Below, in pieces: positions 12,050-24,019 of a stretch of 64,000 bases of DNA (positions within the stretch are counted from its first letter, which is position 1; each line of letters opens with the position of its first letter). Origin of the DNA: Mycocentrospora acerina (lineage: Eukaryota > Ascomycota > Dothideomycetes > Pleosporales); contig JAKUHH010000216.1 of the NCBI GenBank assembly GCA_022701365.1, forward strand, positions 682,001-746,000. The letters run 5' to 3'. Made by a program: the position numbers and the translations under genes. Under the pieces are notes generated by a model that saw only the letters and a list, made by a program, of their open reading frames with translations, made no database searches and was not told the origin of the DNA.

Positions 12050-13941
12050 ATGTCTCGCAACCCACCACCACCACCCAATAGCAACAGCCAAGGCCAACTT
12101 CCGGCATTTATGATAGAAAGAAAACAGGGTAGGGTCTCGATGGAATCCAATTCCAGCGCTGCAGATCGTCTTCAATGGCGTAGCCACCCGTCTGTTTATA
12201 CCCCAAACGCCGAGGCGGAGGTGGGCGATCCGTTTGAAGAACGGGGGTTCTGGGGCGGACAGGGGAGGGGGAAGAGTGGAGAGGAAGATAATATTGATGT
12301 AGATGAGAATGAAACTGAAACTGAAAAAGAGAAAGAAGATGGAGATGAAGATGTGGGGATAGAGATGGAGGAACAGGGGCCTAGGGGAGAAGAAGTTCCG
12401 GGTGGGAATGAAGTGGTTAGTGGAGCGCGCGAGGAAGAAATAACACGGGATGTGAGGGCGAGGAGAACGAAACTAGGATTCAAAGGGAGAGTGAAGCACT
12501 TTACTTGGACGTGGTTTTGTATGACCATGGCGACGGGAGGGATTGCTAATGTGCTTTATAGTGGTATGTTTCCCTAGTTTCTCTTTTCTTTTGTACACCC
12601 TTCGCATTTACAGTACAATAGTACAATCCACTAACACAATCAAGTGCCCTTTCGCTTTCACGGTCTTTACGTTTTGGGGTGCATATTCTTCATCCTCAAT
12701 ATTGTCTTGTTCCTCTTCAACGTCATCATGATATCCTGTAGATTCTACCTGCACCCACACACCTTCCGAGCTTCTTTTGTTCACCCAACGGAGTCGCTTT
12801 TCATCCCCGCAGCTATCGTCAGCTTTGGCATCATCCTCATCAACATCAGTCAATATGGAGTTGGGACCGCTGGTGTAGGGATGTGGTTAGAGCGGTGTAT
12901 GATTGTGTTGTTTTGGCTGGACTGTGGTCTCGCAGTCTCTTTTTCAATCGGAATTTATCTGACAATGTAAGTTGCAATCTTCCTCTAGGCCACTCTCAAG
13001 TCATCAAAACCAACCATCGGGTGAACAGCTGGTCAACAACGACATTCACAATCTCGCAAATGACACCGATATGGATTTTTCCCGCCTACCCCCTCCTCAT
13101 CATTGGTCCTCACGCAGGGAATCTTGCACCTAAAGTATCGAACCCCGGAACTGCACTTAGCATCATCCTCGGCGGATACATCATCCAAGGTATTGGGTTC
13201 CTCGTCTCCCTTATGATATACGCAGCGTTCATTTACCGTCTCATGACACAAAAACTCCCCAAGGAGTCTCTTCGTCCGGGAATGTTCGTCTCCGTAGGTC
13301 CAAGTGGGTTCACCATCTCTGGTATCATAACCATGGGGCAGCATTTGCCAAACGTGGTTTCGAGCGAGTTCATGGGTGGAAACGGCGAATTGGCAGGCCG
13401 TGTTGGTATGATCTGCGGGAATTTTGTCGGCTTATGGCTTTGGGGTCTTGCGCTGTGGTTCTTTTTTGTAAGTGTCGGCGCGCATTGGAGCTGTGCTGCA
13501 AGAGGGAAGATGGACTTTGCCATGACGTGGTATTCATTTGTATTTCCCAACACAGCATTGACGACAGCAACATTTGCTATTGCGCGGGCATTGGACGGGA
13601 ACCGTGCTTTCGAGGTAGTGGGGTGTGTGATGACGGTTGCATTAGTGCTAATGTGGGGGTTTGTTGTCGTGATGAACGTTAGGGCTGTAGTGGTGAGACA
13701 AGTACTGTGGCCGCAGAAACAAGAAGATCGGGTGGAGGGTGGGTGGAAAGATCAGGCCGCTGAAGAGCGAAGAAGGGGTGGAGACCTAGGAGAGATTGTG
13801 GGAGGCAAAGCGAGGAATTTGGCAAGAACGATAAGTCGGAGGGGAAATATAGATGGAGGGCCAATAAGAAGATCAAAGACGGAGGGTGGGCAGAGAAGGC
13901 GGCAGTGGAGTTTTGCGAGAAACAATGATAGGAGAGTCTGA
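12050..13941 (+). CDS. TDT/SLAC1-family transporter (malic acid or sulfite type)
   Basis: Exons 12050-12563, 12645-12966 and 13029-13941 join to 582 residues. The family (TehA/Mae1/Ssu1/SLAC1) moves C4-dicarboxylates or sulfite across the plasma membrane. The core of about 320 residues has many hydrophobic segments, starting with FTWTWFCMTMATGG and including the TPIWIFPAYPLLIIG and SVGPSGFTI segments typical of the Mae1 branch. The first 140 residues are very acidic (Glu/Asp-rich with Gly and Pro), and the last 90 are basic with RSKTEGG and SRRG motifs that could be phosphorylated. Introns are 81 and 62 nt. Substrate cannot be told from sequence; Mae1-like malate transport is slightly favoured over sulfite efflux. 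Confidence 0.87.
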
Positions 13942-14387
13942 GCGTTTGAGGAGAATCTATTCATCGCGTCTTGAACTCTCCTCGATTTTTCATGTTCTGT
14001 GTCACGTTTTTATCTACTTACAATTACCAACTTACAATGTCCCATACTCAAGCAGGTATAGGTGACAAAGCTTAATCCAACCATTTTGAAAACCACCCAA
14101 TTGATAGAGTGACGGAAGTATTGGTAACCAAAGGAATTCAAATAAGAGACGGGTAATCCAATAATTCATCTGCTTCGATTAAACACTACTAAACGGACGC
14201 ACCGAAAAAAAGTAGTGGACTACTGACTCACGAGGTCATTCAGGGTAAGGTAATCTAAAGTCAATTTTCACACTCATAAATATAACAGTTTTAAAATTCC
14301 AATTGCCTGTTAGTCATCTAGGATCAAATTTTTTGGGATGAATGGTTTACTAGATCTAGAGGCAACATATGTAAATTACTATGTCAA
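13942..14387. other. AT-rich convergent intergenic
   Basis: It lies between two gene 3' ends. I see no frame, repeat or RNA gene. Confidence 0.5.
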
Positions 14388-14966
14388 TTACATTACTCGT
14401 GAGGACTCGGAGTTCGCATCCCCGTCACTCTCTTCGCTAGACTTCTCCTCCACTGAAGAACTCCCATCATCACCCCCTTCGCTCCCTTCAAAAGCATCCC
14501 CATGCAGTCCTTGAATAATGTTATACTCTATTCCTGCCTGCCCCTGATCCCTTGACAAATTCTCCTCCGCCTCCTCAATCTCCCTCATCTGCCTTGCCTC
14601 AGCGGAACTCAACAGCGTTGCCGAAGACGCCGGCACCGGTACACTCAGGTTTTCCATCGGTACTGATGGAAGATCAACCACTAGCTGGTGAGAGCTTCCA
14701 TCGTAAACGATATACCCCATTTGCGCCCAACTGCGCGCATTGGAGAGTGTGGTACGGATATATCGTGGTGAGCTGCCAATGTTGTCAACAATGTAGGTGT
14801 TTGTAGTGGGAGAAAAAGTAAGAGATGGGGTCCATGCGGGTGTCTGGAGAGTCTTTCCATCGCCAGATGGAGGATATTGTACGGGGTAACTCGTGGGTCC
14901 ACTATTGGGGATGTCGATGTTTGGAGAAGGAGGGGGAGGAGAAGAGGATCCGGCCGCGGTGGACAT
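14388..14966 (-). CDS. Small orphan protein with acidic tail
   Basis: A single exon of 192 residues. I do not recognise it. The first 35 residues are Ser/Pro-rich. A middle part of about 70 residues (from YIVDNIGSSPRYI to YDGSSHQLVVDLP) looks folded. After that comes a helix rich in Glu, then a tail of Asp, Glu, Ser and Gly. A TATA-like element (TATATAAAC on the minus strand, 15105-15113) lies about 140 bp before the start, which supports expression. The neighbour to the right is a HET-domain gene on the same strand, but nothing links them. It could be lineage-specific. Confidence 0.55.
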   Translation of the reverse strand: MSTAAGSSSPPPPSPNIDIPNSGPTSYPVQYPPSGDGKTLQTPAWTPSLTFSPTTNTYIVDNIGSSPRYIRTTLSNARSWAQMGYIVYDGSSHQLVVDLPSVPMENLSVPVPASSATLLSSAEARQMREIEEAEENLSRDQGQAGIEYNIIQGLHGDAFEGSEGGDDGSSSVEEKSSEESDGDANSESSRVM

Positions 14967-15104
14967 TATGTATTTTCTGTAAGCTGGAAATAATTTAGTT
15001 TGGTTGTTTTTCTCGCGACGAATGCGTAGGATAGTGCCAAGTTGATTTGATGAAGAGTGGGCTGAATTGTTTGTTGAAATGTTGTATACAGAGCGTGACG
15101 TTCA

Positions 15105-15113
15105 GTTTATATA
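15105..15113 (-). promoter_or_regulatory. TATA-like element of the orphan gene
   Basis: TATATAAAC on the minus strand, about 140 bp upstream of the start codon at 14966. Only sequence likeness supports it. Confidence 0.35.
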
Positions 15114-15432
15114 ATATGGCAACCTTTAGACATTGTTCTTCTCTCATTTTATGAGAACAACGTAGGAGCAATCACTCAGAAGTAGGGGCTGAGAATCATT
15201 GTGAAATCTAGGCAGAGGTCAGCTTGTTCTTTGTCGTCATCTTAGATTTTGATCTCAAGGTATGAGTAAAAGATCATTGTACGAATTGACTATTATTACA
15301 AAGAATTATTTTTGAAATTTGATGTATATGGTATGAATGGTAAGACGAACAGAGAGAGAATACTTGTGCAAGATGGTATATAAGTAAAGAAAACAGACTT
15401 CTGAGTCAGTGATGAGCACAAGACATTTAGAG

Positions 15433-17211
15433 TCAAACAGCAGACACTACATTGATGGTGGGAGTCGCCAACCCAGTCGTCTTTTCCTGAACCGATAGCT
15501 CCGGAACATTGAGACTGGTGTCATTGCCTGTGTAATCAATATCTACCACGAACATGCGCTGCCCAAGAACCCTCTCCGCGTTGATGTTCACCTTAATCTT
15601 GAGACCATGCAACCTCCCTGCCGATGTGTGAAATTCCGACACTTCTTGACGAGATGTTCTTCCAGAAGCGTGCCTGTTGAAATCTTCAAGAGGAAAGTCG
15701 ATCGAGGATCGTATGTTATCGTCTAGGTGACACCAGGGCTTCGGCTCCTCTTCGCCATCTTGCCATTGACATCCCAAGCCAAGCATAATAGCACCTTTTT
15801 CAACGGGCATATTTGCAGACTTGGGAAAGTTCAATTGCAAGCTTGCGTGCCATTTTCCATTTATGTCGGGATCTCCCTGAACAATCCCGTCTCGGGCGTC
15901 CCAACGACTCGAAGACGATACATTAATGACGCGAAATCCCGCGGGCAGGTGACGTATAAGAAAACCGAAGCGCCGCCGGACGCTGTTCGTCACGGCAGGA
16001 ATGAAGTTGTTCTGAATATATATTTCCCCAACGGAGATCCAAGGCGGCAGTTTCGCTGATGGAATCCGGACAACGTTGGTATTTGGAGCTCGGATAAAGA
16101 CGTTCGCCGTCAGATGCCGCAATGGAATAGCAATAGAATGGTAAAAGTCGTGGTCTATATGACATCGTATGATTGCCCACACCAAATCGTAGCCTGACCA
16201 TAGCAAGACTGGCGAGCGAATTGGCCGAAACATATCTCGCACTTGATCGCGCGTTCCATCATCCATGCTCTTGAAACTGATAATCGGAAGCGTAGTCCTC
16301 AACCCACGATGCGTCATCGCGTAGGGAATTACCGGGTCATCTGAAGCAAATGGTACCAGGTGTTTAGCCTCGATAAAATCTTTGGGGTCGCTAGCTAGCA
16401 CGTTGGCCGACGAGGATTCTGAAGCGAAGTCTGAGCTCTCCCAGGCAAAAATAGTTTCGTCCTCTGATATCCTCATGATCTCTTCTTGGAGCCTCCGAAA
16501 CGCTTTTATCTTTCCCTCGCCATACAGAAGAGGCATGTTGACGTCAAAGATTCCGAGAAGACTGTAAGCAATATCCTCCGATCGCGTTGCCTGCCGCTCA
16601 GCTGCCCAAGACATTCGCATACTAACGCTTGCTGTACCCAAGCGCTGGCCCTCTAAATATTCTCTCGCAACGCCTGTAATTTTCGCGATTCTACTGCTCA
16701 AGTCTGTTTTACTCCCAAGAACGTCCCAGTGTCGTGAGTAAAACTCCATGCCTGTAGTTGCGCTACTCGTGCCATCGTCGTCATCATCTGTACGACGACC
16801 TGTGTGTATGTGACTCGGAGCCAGGAGTTCTTGCAATGTCCAAGCCCGTGTAAACCATTTGCTTTCCGCAAAATTCTCCGAGATGCTGTCCACATCGGCG
16901 AGGTACACATAACACTTGCTAGACTCCTTATACCAGGCAAACATGGAATTGATAGCTTCTGAAAGCTCAGCTGATGATGACTTGTCAATGCAGCATGTAT
17001 CAATCCAGATGTAGTCAAAATGGTCTTTCAAAGCCTGTTCACAAGACTTTTCAATCTTTATAAATCCCTTCTTCTTTCGCGCTTCTGCAAGATCGTTCAT
17101 GTCAGACAAGATGACTTCCTCGTCTTCCCAGCAATGAGAGAGAATGGCGTACGCCGGTACATAATCGAGGAACCATTTTAAAGTCAATGTGCGAACGTCC
17201 AGGAGTCGCAT
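15433..17211 (-). CDS. HET-domain protein (heterokaryon-incompatibility type)
   Basis: A single exon of 592 residues. The N-terminal 230 residues are a clear HET domain: MRLLDVRTL at the start, YAILSHCWEDEEV, then the DYIWIDTCCIDK and EAINSMFAWYKESSKCYVYLADV blocks, and WFTRAWTLQELLAP. This domain is TIR-related and in several fungi triggers cell death when different strains fuse, though most genomes carry many copies of unknown role. After SEDIAYSLLGIFDVNMPLLYGEG, the end of the standard HET architecture, about 330 residues follow that I cannot assign. There is no NACHT or WD-repeat part as in HET-E. The first 20 residues are the usual HET start, so the start codon is safe. Confidence 0.92.
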   Translation of the reverse strand: MRLLDVRTLTLKWFLDYVPAYAILSHCWEDEEVILSDMNDLAEARKKKGFIKIEKSCEQALKDHFDYIWIDTCCIDKSSSAELSEAINSMFAWYKESSKCYVYLADVDSISENFAESKWFTRAWTLQELLAPSHIHTGRRTDDDDDGTSSATTGMEFYSRHWDVLGSKTDLSSRIAKITGVAREYLEGQRLGTASVSMRMSWAAERQATRSEDIAYSLLGIFDVNMPLLYGEGKIKAFRRLQEEIMRISEDETIFAWESSDFASESSSANVLASDPKDFIEAKHLVPFASDDPVIPYAMTHRGLRTTLPIISFKSMDDGTRDQVRDMFRPIRSPVLLWSGYDLVWAIIRCHIDHDFYHSIAIPLRHLTANVFIRAPNTNVVRIPSAKLPPWISVGEIYIQNNFIPAVTNSVRRRFGFLIRHLPAGFRVINVSSSSRWDARDGIVQGDPDINGKWHASLQLNFPKSANMPVEKGAIMLGLGCQWQDGEEEPKPWCHLDDNIRSSIDFPLEDFNRHASGRTSRQEVSEFHTSAGRLHGLKIKVNINAERVLGQRMFVVDIDYTGNDTSLNVPELSVQEKTTGLATPTINVVSAV

Positions 17212-17955
17212 GGCTTGCTGTTGTTAAGGATTGTGGCATATCAGAGGGCTTGAACAGCCATTGGAGGTGCTCCGAGGTGGGCGGGGTACAAATGGATCAG
17301 GGCGCCTTACGACCCACAGTGACATGCTTGTTTTCAGCCTCAATGCAACGAAAGTAGAATTACTAAAACATGGGTTCACTGTTTTTCTCGCTGGACCGGT
17401 GGCATTGTGACATGTTGACTATTCGTAGATAGTGGTGACTTGGCCCAGACTTCAATTGCTAGGTCAGAACGTGATCGCTGACTTTTTCCGGTACCTACTC
17501 CTCCCTCATTCCTGCACTCATCTCCTTGCATGACTATACGACACAATAGGCAGTTCTAAGTTAAATCGCTTCCATTTGTACCTAATTTTGCGTATCAAGA
17601 CTCAGCGTCACAATGCGACGATACCGTACAAAACCGAGACTGGGTACAACACGGACACGACCAAATGAGATAATAACAACAAAGACAATCACGTCTGACG
17701 ATCCCATGAAGCGCCGCCAGCCAGACCATACCATCCACCCAGTTCCGTACCTATGATTCAAACCCGTGTTTACCCTGTTGAATACCAATCCCAACCAATT
17801 ACGCCGCGGTCATGTACTCAACTTGCTATCATTTTTATAGATCTTGCTGACATTGTCTTCTGAGATCCACTTCCATACAGTTGGATCATGTTGCTTTGAC
17901 GAATTACTGTTCGCATTGACAACATCTTGATCTGTGCTGTGCACGAGCATACGAA
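17212..17955. other. Intergenic between HET gene and Tudor-like gene
   Basis: It holds the HET promoter on its left and the 3' flank of the next gene on its right. Short open frames here look random. Confidence 0.5.
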
Positions 17956-18825
17956 CTAAGATCTGTTCCTGGCGCTGCGCCTGGGCTCACCATCAGCGGT
18001 AGCTGCCTTCTTTGGCTGCTTCTGCTTCTTGGGGGCAGCTTCCTTCTTGTCCTTCTTAGGACGGCCAGCCTTTTTAGCGGCAGCAGGCTTCTCCTCGCTG
18101 TCTGCTTCGGCGTCGTCTGTCTTGGATTTCTTGGCCTCTGGCTCTTCTTCTTTCTCCTCCTCTGCATCCTTATCGGTAGCAGGAGACTTGCGCTTCGTAC
18201 CGTTCTTGGGTGCGCTAGCCTTTTTCTTGGTTGTCTGGATGGTTTTCTTCTCATCAGGCTTTTCCTTGGCTTCATCTTTTGAGTCATCATCCTTAGATTC
18301 CTCAGTAGATTCCGCCTCGGCGGCCGCATCCTTCTCTTTCACTTCATCTTCTTCCTTCTTATCCGACTCAGATTCCTTCTTATCTGACTCGGCTTCTTTC
18401 TTCTCAGGCTCAGGTTCTTTGTCGTCCTTCTTCGACTCATCGGCGTTGTCAGCCTTTTCGTCGATCTTGAGCTCACTGGCGCGCTTTACAACATCATTAC
18501 CGGACCTTTCGATATGAACGGCCGGGTTGTCAGGCGATGCGTTCTTCTTGATGGTGTTGCCGCGGTTGGACTCGATGGCGATCTCGCCCTGTTCTTTGAC
18601 TTCGGCAACCTTACCACTGGGATTTCCATTGCCCCAGCTCCACGAGACTGCAAATCACGTTAGCAGCTGTTCAGCAAGCTGATTCGAGTTTTGAACGCGC
18701 GTAAATAACGCTTTGCGCCGTCATGCGCGCCTCATCGCCAAGCAACGCGACGGAGTAATCATTCGAGCCCAAGCATCAGAATCGCGCGTACCTTCGTCTC
18801 CCTTTTGGATCTCAGTATCAGTCAT
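17956..18825 (-). CDS. Hypervirulence-associated protein with TUDOR-like domain, Lys/Glu-rich
   Basis: Exon 18792-18825 joins exon 17956-18647 across a 144-nt intron, giving 241 residues. The first 65 residues match the small TUDOR-like domain of fungal hypervirulence-associated proteins (MTDTEIQKGDEVSWSWGNG, then GKVAEV and NTIKKNASPDNPAVHIER). The rest is a long run of Lys, Glu and Asp, with an AT-hook-like GRPKKDKK near the C-terminus and a basic RRSARNRS end. This suggests a chromatin or DNA-associated protein, though the molecular role of the family is poorly known. The intron position inside Val12 is set by phase and by the domain. Reverse-frame ORFs here are shadows of the low-complexity coding sequence. 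Confidence 0.85.
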
Positions 18826-19549
18826 TGTGTTTGAAGTCGCGCAAAAGTCGCAATTGGGCTAGTATGATGTGATGCGACGCGAAAGGTTGTTTGTCTCGAA
18901 ATGATCAATTCAGATGAGAATGGCGCGCCGAGATGCGGAGATGATGCGCGTGCAAAAATGTGATGCTTGGGGTGCGATGCGCAAAATAGAATGTGTGGAG
19001 TGTGAAGAAAGAGGGAGGGAAGATCAGGGAAACATGAACTTGAGGTCTGAGAGCTCTCGGATCGGAAGCTGCGAAACACAACGATCCCGCGCGTTGATTG
19101 GCTGGGTAGCAAAATATGGGGAAGGTGGCTGGTCTTAATTCGGCCCGTAGCGTCATCGTTCGGTTGGGTGGCTGAATTACGAACGCGTTGCTTGACGTCA
19201 GGCCTTGAGAGAGTGTAGTTGAGTAGGTTGACCAGAAGGTGAGATGTTGTGACTTGACTACGATACTCACCAAATGCTCGTCGCTGAGGGTTTCGATGGG
19301 GTATGTGTGATGACGTTTCTGAAATGCCCGCTCAGATGCTCGTCGGTCGCTTACTGTGCTACCCGGCTGAGATACAAGCCATGCTTTGCCCTGTACACAT
19401 TGGCATATGACGCTTGCGCGTATACCGAGGTTCTTTCTGGAGTATAGTCGGCCAGTTGAGAACGGATCGAATTATGGCAGTAGGTCACAGATGGGACCAC
19501 TGTAAGTACTATTAAAATCTCAATACAGTCATCAGCGCGTTATTCGACT
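18826..19549. other. Promoter of the Tudor-like gene and 3' flank of the PAQR gene
   Basis: Several short frames overlap here but none has conserved features. No repeat was seen. Confidence 0.45.
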
Positions 19550-20536
19550 TCATAGTCGGACTGCTCCCGCTCCCATTCCAACTCCATGCATGTGATCAAA
19601 CGCCTTTATAAGCCCTACGCAATGGCATGCCGCTGCTGCCACAACCAGCACATGGAAAATCTGATGGCTACTGCCCCAGATGTCAAATCTTCCTGGAGCC
19701 AGCCTCTCCGGCACGCGCGCAGCATATATTCCCGCTCCAGCGATGTACAAAACGCCCTGCAGAACCACCCAGTCTAAGCCTACTGACTGACGCATATGCG
19801 CAACACCAAAAAGCTTGATACCGTGTAGCACGGGGAACACTGCAGACAGACCCATGAGCACAAACATGAGAGCTCGGAAGGGACGCAGTGCGGGGGTACG
19901 GAAGCTTGGGTGTGTGGAAACCAGAGATGTTGTAGCTGCCAGTGTGGTAATCTGATCAAACGTTAGTATCATCTTCCCTGATCATTGCAAGTAACGAAAT
20001 TGGGAACTTACCATAGCCCAATACCTCTTCATCAAGAGCGGCTCATCCTGGAATCCATAATACAATATCGGCACGAAACTGCCCCAGATCAAAAATACTA
20101 TGCCAAGGTAATCGAGTTTATTCCCCCATATCGCGACTTCGTGAGAGTGATTTTGTATTGTGTGATACGTCGCACTCATGCCCAAACACGCCATTGCACC
20201 GAGGAAAAAACACGAGAAAGCGTAAATATCTTCTCGTGTTGCTGTATCATATCTCGGCGCAAGTACACGGTATAGTACAGCAGAGGAAATGAAAGCGAAC
20301 ACAGCACCGAGGAGGTGTGTGTAGATGTTCACCGTCTCATTGTGCAAATAGCCTAAGCTTTGGAAAGACTTTGTGAAAGAATTTGAAGGGAGACGGTAGC
20401 CAGTTTGAATGTAGTGGTTGTCTTGTTGCCAGGAAGGGATTTCATTCCAAAGGTAGGTTAGTTTTTGTTCGAGATCTTTTTCGAGCTTCTTGGTGGTTGA
20501 GGCAGCCTGCGAGACGGCTTGTTTGGCGGTATCCAT
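19550..20536 (-). CDS. Hly-III / PAQR (adiponectin-receptor-like) membrane protein
   Basis: Exon 20012-20536 joins exon 19550-19951 across a 60-nt intron, giving 308 residues. The family (yeast Izh proteins, animal PAQR) consists of seven-helix membrane proteins linked to lipid and zinc homeostasis, with ceramidase-like activity in some members. Diagnostic pieces are YIQTGYR, SLGYLHNETVNIYTHLLG, the first zinc-site segment SATYHT, and the late HQIFHVLVVAAAACH segment that supplies the other histidines. The first 45 residues are a soluble helix rich in Lys, Glu and Gln. The gene shares a 494-bp promoter region with the divergent gene starting at 21031. Confidence 0.92.
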
Positions 20537-21030
20537 GACTACAATGGGTAAGAGTTGTCAGATGGAGAGAGAAAATGAGGAGAGGGGGATGGGTGGTGGT
20601 ATATGTTGAGCCAAGTACTATGTCAAGATGTCATTAATACATGTGAAGATACGATTCCTCGGGATACATTTGAAAGTTGCTGTTGGACTAGGCCGAGTGC
20701 GGTGAACTTTGCGACGATGAGACCACCAATATTTAGAAAGCATTCATTAGTCTTCTTTTCAGTGCCAAATGAATAGAGCCCGTAGCGCGTTCATTACCGC
20801 GACCACGAGAGCCGCAAGAATGCGCGAAGTTCACGCGTCGAGGTTCAGCGCTGCCCCTCCACTGTTCCCCACTACATCCCACCATCCTCCTCGGGCACAC
20901 CTACCTCACAACGAACACACATACGCGATGCGTTCCTTCCTCTCACGTTGAAATGGATTGGACGGTTCAAATTCTTTTAGATTTTACCTGACAGACTGAA
21001 TCCACGGGGCCACCATCACCATATCTCGTC
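20537..21030. other. Shared promoter region between divergent PAQR and CSN8-like genes
   Basis: 494 bp between two start codons. No clear TATA box and no repeat. Confidence 0.5.
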
Positions 21031-22049
21031 ATGAGGTCCTCAGAACCTAACCGTCCTAACAGCCGTCGCGGTGCATCAGGCGCATGGAACCGCCTCAAGC
21101 CTGTCCGCGAAGACCCTCTCGAGACATATGGGCTTCCATCCAAGGGAGAGACAAGGTAAGACCGCTCTAATCTCTTCATGAAATAGGGCCATCGCAAAAG
21201 TACACGTCCAAGTGCTCATTGTAGCATAGACTTAATGACTTCAAAACTCAAGAAGTTTACTTCAATCGTATAATCGAACGGTACATGAAGCTCTGCGCTC
21301 TAAACCGCGAGGAGCTTGACGATCTTTTTGCCTCAGTCAGCAGCACAAAGCGCAGCAACAACAATAATCTATCCGCATCCTTTTCCTCTCTATCCCTTCA
21401 GCCAGCGACAAACGCCACCACCACCGCAGCCGCCGGCACACCCACCCCACCCTCTCCCTCGGCACAAGAGCTATCCGCCGTCCTCGCGGCGCTCCGCAAA
21501 CTCCGCGAAGCAATTACCGCCTCGAACCGTTTCGATCTGTTCGCACGACGTGCCTACATATTCTGCATCCACGTGTCGATACTGTGTTCCGACTGGCCCT
21601 CGTACCTCCCAGCCCTCCACACGCTCCTCTCAACCCACCACACGCGCAACCCCCTCCCAGCCCACGACCTCAAAGAATACGTCGGCCTCTTGATACTCGA
21701 CCAAGCCTGTCGCCAGTCTGACATTCCCCTAGCCCGCGAGACAAAACTCCGCTATGGATACACGGATCGCCGGGTGGAGGCGGTGCTGAGCGCACTGGTG
21801 CAGGACAACTGGATTGTGTACTGGAAGATGCGGAAGGCGGTTGACGGGTATCAGAGAGCGATAATGGCTTTTGGAGAGCAGGGGGTTAGGGTGCATGCGC
21901 TGAAGTGTTTGGGGAAGGGGTATCTTGGGGCAGACAGGAGGTGGGTGGAGAGGTGTGCGGAGAGGGAGTGGGATGATTTGGTAAATGATGGGGTAGGGTG
22001 GGAATTGACAGAAGGGGGTAGGGTGATTATCAGGAAAGTGAAAGGATAG
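21031..22049 (+). CDS. CSN8/PSMD8/eIF3K-type (PCI-like) protein
   Basis: Exon 21031-21155 joins exon 21230-22049 across a 74-nt intron, giving 314 residues. After a basic N-terminus, residues 42-75 (RLNDFKTQEVYFNRIIERYMKL) begin an all-helical protein. An insert rich in Ser, Thr, Ala and Pro lies around residues 80-115. The block with IFCIHVSILCSDWPSYLPAL and the helical repeats after it resemble the CSN8/PSMD8/eIF3K fold used by COP9 signalosome, proteasome lid and eIF3. The end (WERCAEREWDDLV...WELTEGGRVIIRK) reads like the terminal winged-helix strand of a PCI domain. The family assignment is from pattern memory, so moderate. Which complex it belongs to cannot be decided here. Confidence 0.65.
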
Positions 22050-22396
22050 GAAGGGCAATGATGGAACTGCTGATGAAAGGCGAGTATCAGAGGATGAAAG
22101 GGTGGGTGGATGGAAGCAAAAGAATTCGCCAGAACAGTGTGAATTGTAGAAGAGCGTTGGCAAGAAACTGTCGCGTAGGAGTATATCAGTCTACTAGCAT
22201 CACAGCTAGAGATCAATTAGTTCTTTTGGTTGTGACAGAAACTTTTTACATGATTACATCTCTTCAAGATGAAAAGGATATTTGAGAACATACACACATA
22301 CACATAGACCTGGATATTTCCTTCTCTTTGTTCGTTTTTTTTTCAACTTTCCAAAACAACACATGCAACCACGCGCCATACCAAACAAGAAACTTC
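22050..22396. other. Convergent intergenic
   Basis: 3' flanks of the CSN8-like gene and RRP3. Nothing else seen. Confidence 0.5.
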
Positions 22397-24019
22397 TCAA
22401 CCTTCTTCACGGTCCATGTCTCCTCTCCCCCTCTTTCCATGCCTCAACCCACCCCTACCTCCAGCACCACCGCCACCGCCGCGACCCCCCTTCCCTCTCT
22501 GCTCGTGGATATCTTTCATCTCCCTAACAGCGACTCTCTGCGCCTCGCCCACTCTCTCCGCATACACCATGACCTCGTCCTTGTTGGAAACCTCCTCTTC
22601 GATCTTGGAGCCCAACGCGTTTTCAATCCTCAGCCAAATCTCCACGTCGTACTGCGTCACAAACGAGACGGCCTTGCCAGACTTTCCGGCTCGGGCTGTG
22701 CGTCCCACGCGGTGGACGTACGTCTGTGAGTCGCTGGGGAGGTCGAGGTTGACGACGAGATCGACGGATGGGATATCGAGACCGCGGGATGCCACGTCGG
22801 TGGCGACGAGGATGTCGCGGGACTTTGCCTTGAATTTGGAGAGGGCACCCAGACGTGCGGACTGGGAGAGTTGGCCGTGGAGGGGGATGGCGCCGAAGCC
22901 TAGTGTGCGCAGGAGGATGGCAATTCTTTGGGTTTCGTTGACTGTGCGTGTGAAGATGATGGTGGGGTGGCCGATGTTGTCGTTGAGCAGGTGGATGAGG
23001 TACAGGTCCTTGTGCTTGTGGGGTAGGAAGAAGTAGCGTTGTAGGAGGGTGGAGACGACCTGGTGCGAGGAGCTGGATATGGAGACGCGGACGGGGTTCT
23101 GGAGGGCGGCGCGTTGCAGCGACTCGACTTTGGAGGACATTGTGGCGGAGAAGAGGTATGTATGGCGGCCATCGCGGGGCAGCACCTTGAGGATCTTGTC
23201 GAGGACGGGGCCAAAGTCGAGGTCGAGGAGACGGTCGGCTTCATCGAGGACGAGGTATTTGAGGCTCTTGAGAGAGAACCCTTTTGTGTTTTCGAGATGG
23301 TCGAGCAGACGACCTAGGGTAGCATTAGCACATGCTCAGTGATTGGGAGTCCAAAAGAACATACCAGGAGTAGCGACTACAATATGCGGCCTCTTTGACA
23401 GGGCAATAGCCTGAGGGACCATGTCCATGCCTCCAACTAGTGTTGCGCACTTGACGTTGATGATGCTTCCCAGCGCGTCAACCTGCTGTGCAATCTGGTA
23501 TGCCAACTCTCGCGTGGGAGCCAGGATCATGCCGAACATGGCCTGGGGCTTCTCGAGCAGCGCCTGTAGGATGGGCAGCACAAAGGCAGCCGTCTTTCCG
23601 GAACCCGTCTCAGCCAGCCCAATGACATCGCGACCCTCGAGGGCCAATGGAATAGCCTGGGTCTGAATGGGCGTGGGGTTCTTGAACTTGAGGTTTTCGC
23701 AGGCGTCGCAGAGCTCCTCTCGCACGCCCAAGTCGGCAAATGTCTTTTTGGGTTCGTCGGGGTTCGTGCCGTTCATTGGGGTGGCTTCCTCGCCTGATGG
23801 TGCGTTGTCGGCATTGCTGTTGTCGTTGTCATCGCCGTTGTTGACATTGTCGTTGTCGTTGTCGTCGTCTTCACTCGACTGGGGCTCTGGCTGCTGGCGC
23901 GGCGCAGGCGTTGTGGCTGCCTTCTTCGACGGCCTCGAGGCGCTGGGTGCCTTTACTTTGGGTGGCGCGGTGGCCAGCGAAGATGCGCCGGTGATCTTTC
24001 TCTTCTTTATGGCCGACAT
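22397..24019 (-). CDS. RRP3: DEAD-box rRNA helicase Rrp3 (DDX47)
   Basis: Exon 23365-24019 joins exon 22397-23313 across a 51-nt intron, giving 523 residues. Rrp3 is a nucleolar RNA helicase needed for early 35S pre-rRNA cleavage on the way to 18S rRNA. All helicase motifs are visible: the Q motif (FADLG...PTPIQTQAIP), motif I AETGSGKT, PTRELA, motif II DEAD (VLDEADRLL), motif III SAT, and motif VI HRVGRTARAG. The N-terminus has a long Asp/Asn run. The C-terminus has RGG-type glycine-rich sequence, a little unusual for Rrp3. I chose ATG 24019 (MSAIKKRKITG) over the upstream in-frame ATG at 24079. The promoter is shared with SSF1. Confidence 0.94.

Noticed and set aside
11717..12187. 156-codon minus-strand frame upstream of and overlapping the TDT transporter
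   Set aside because: It overlaps the first coding exon antisense, has no family features and an unusual composition.
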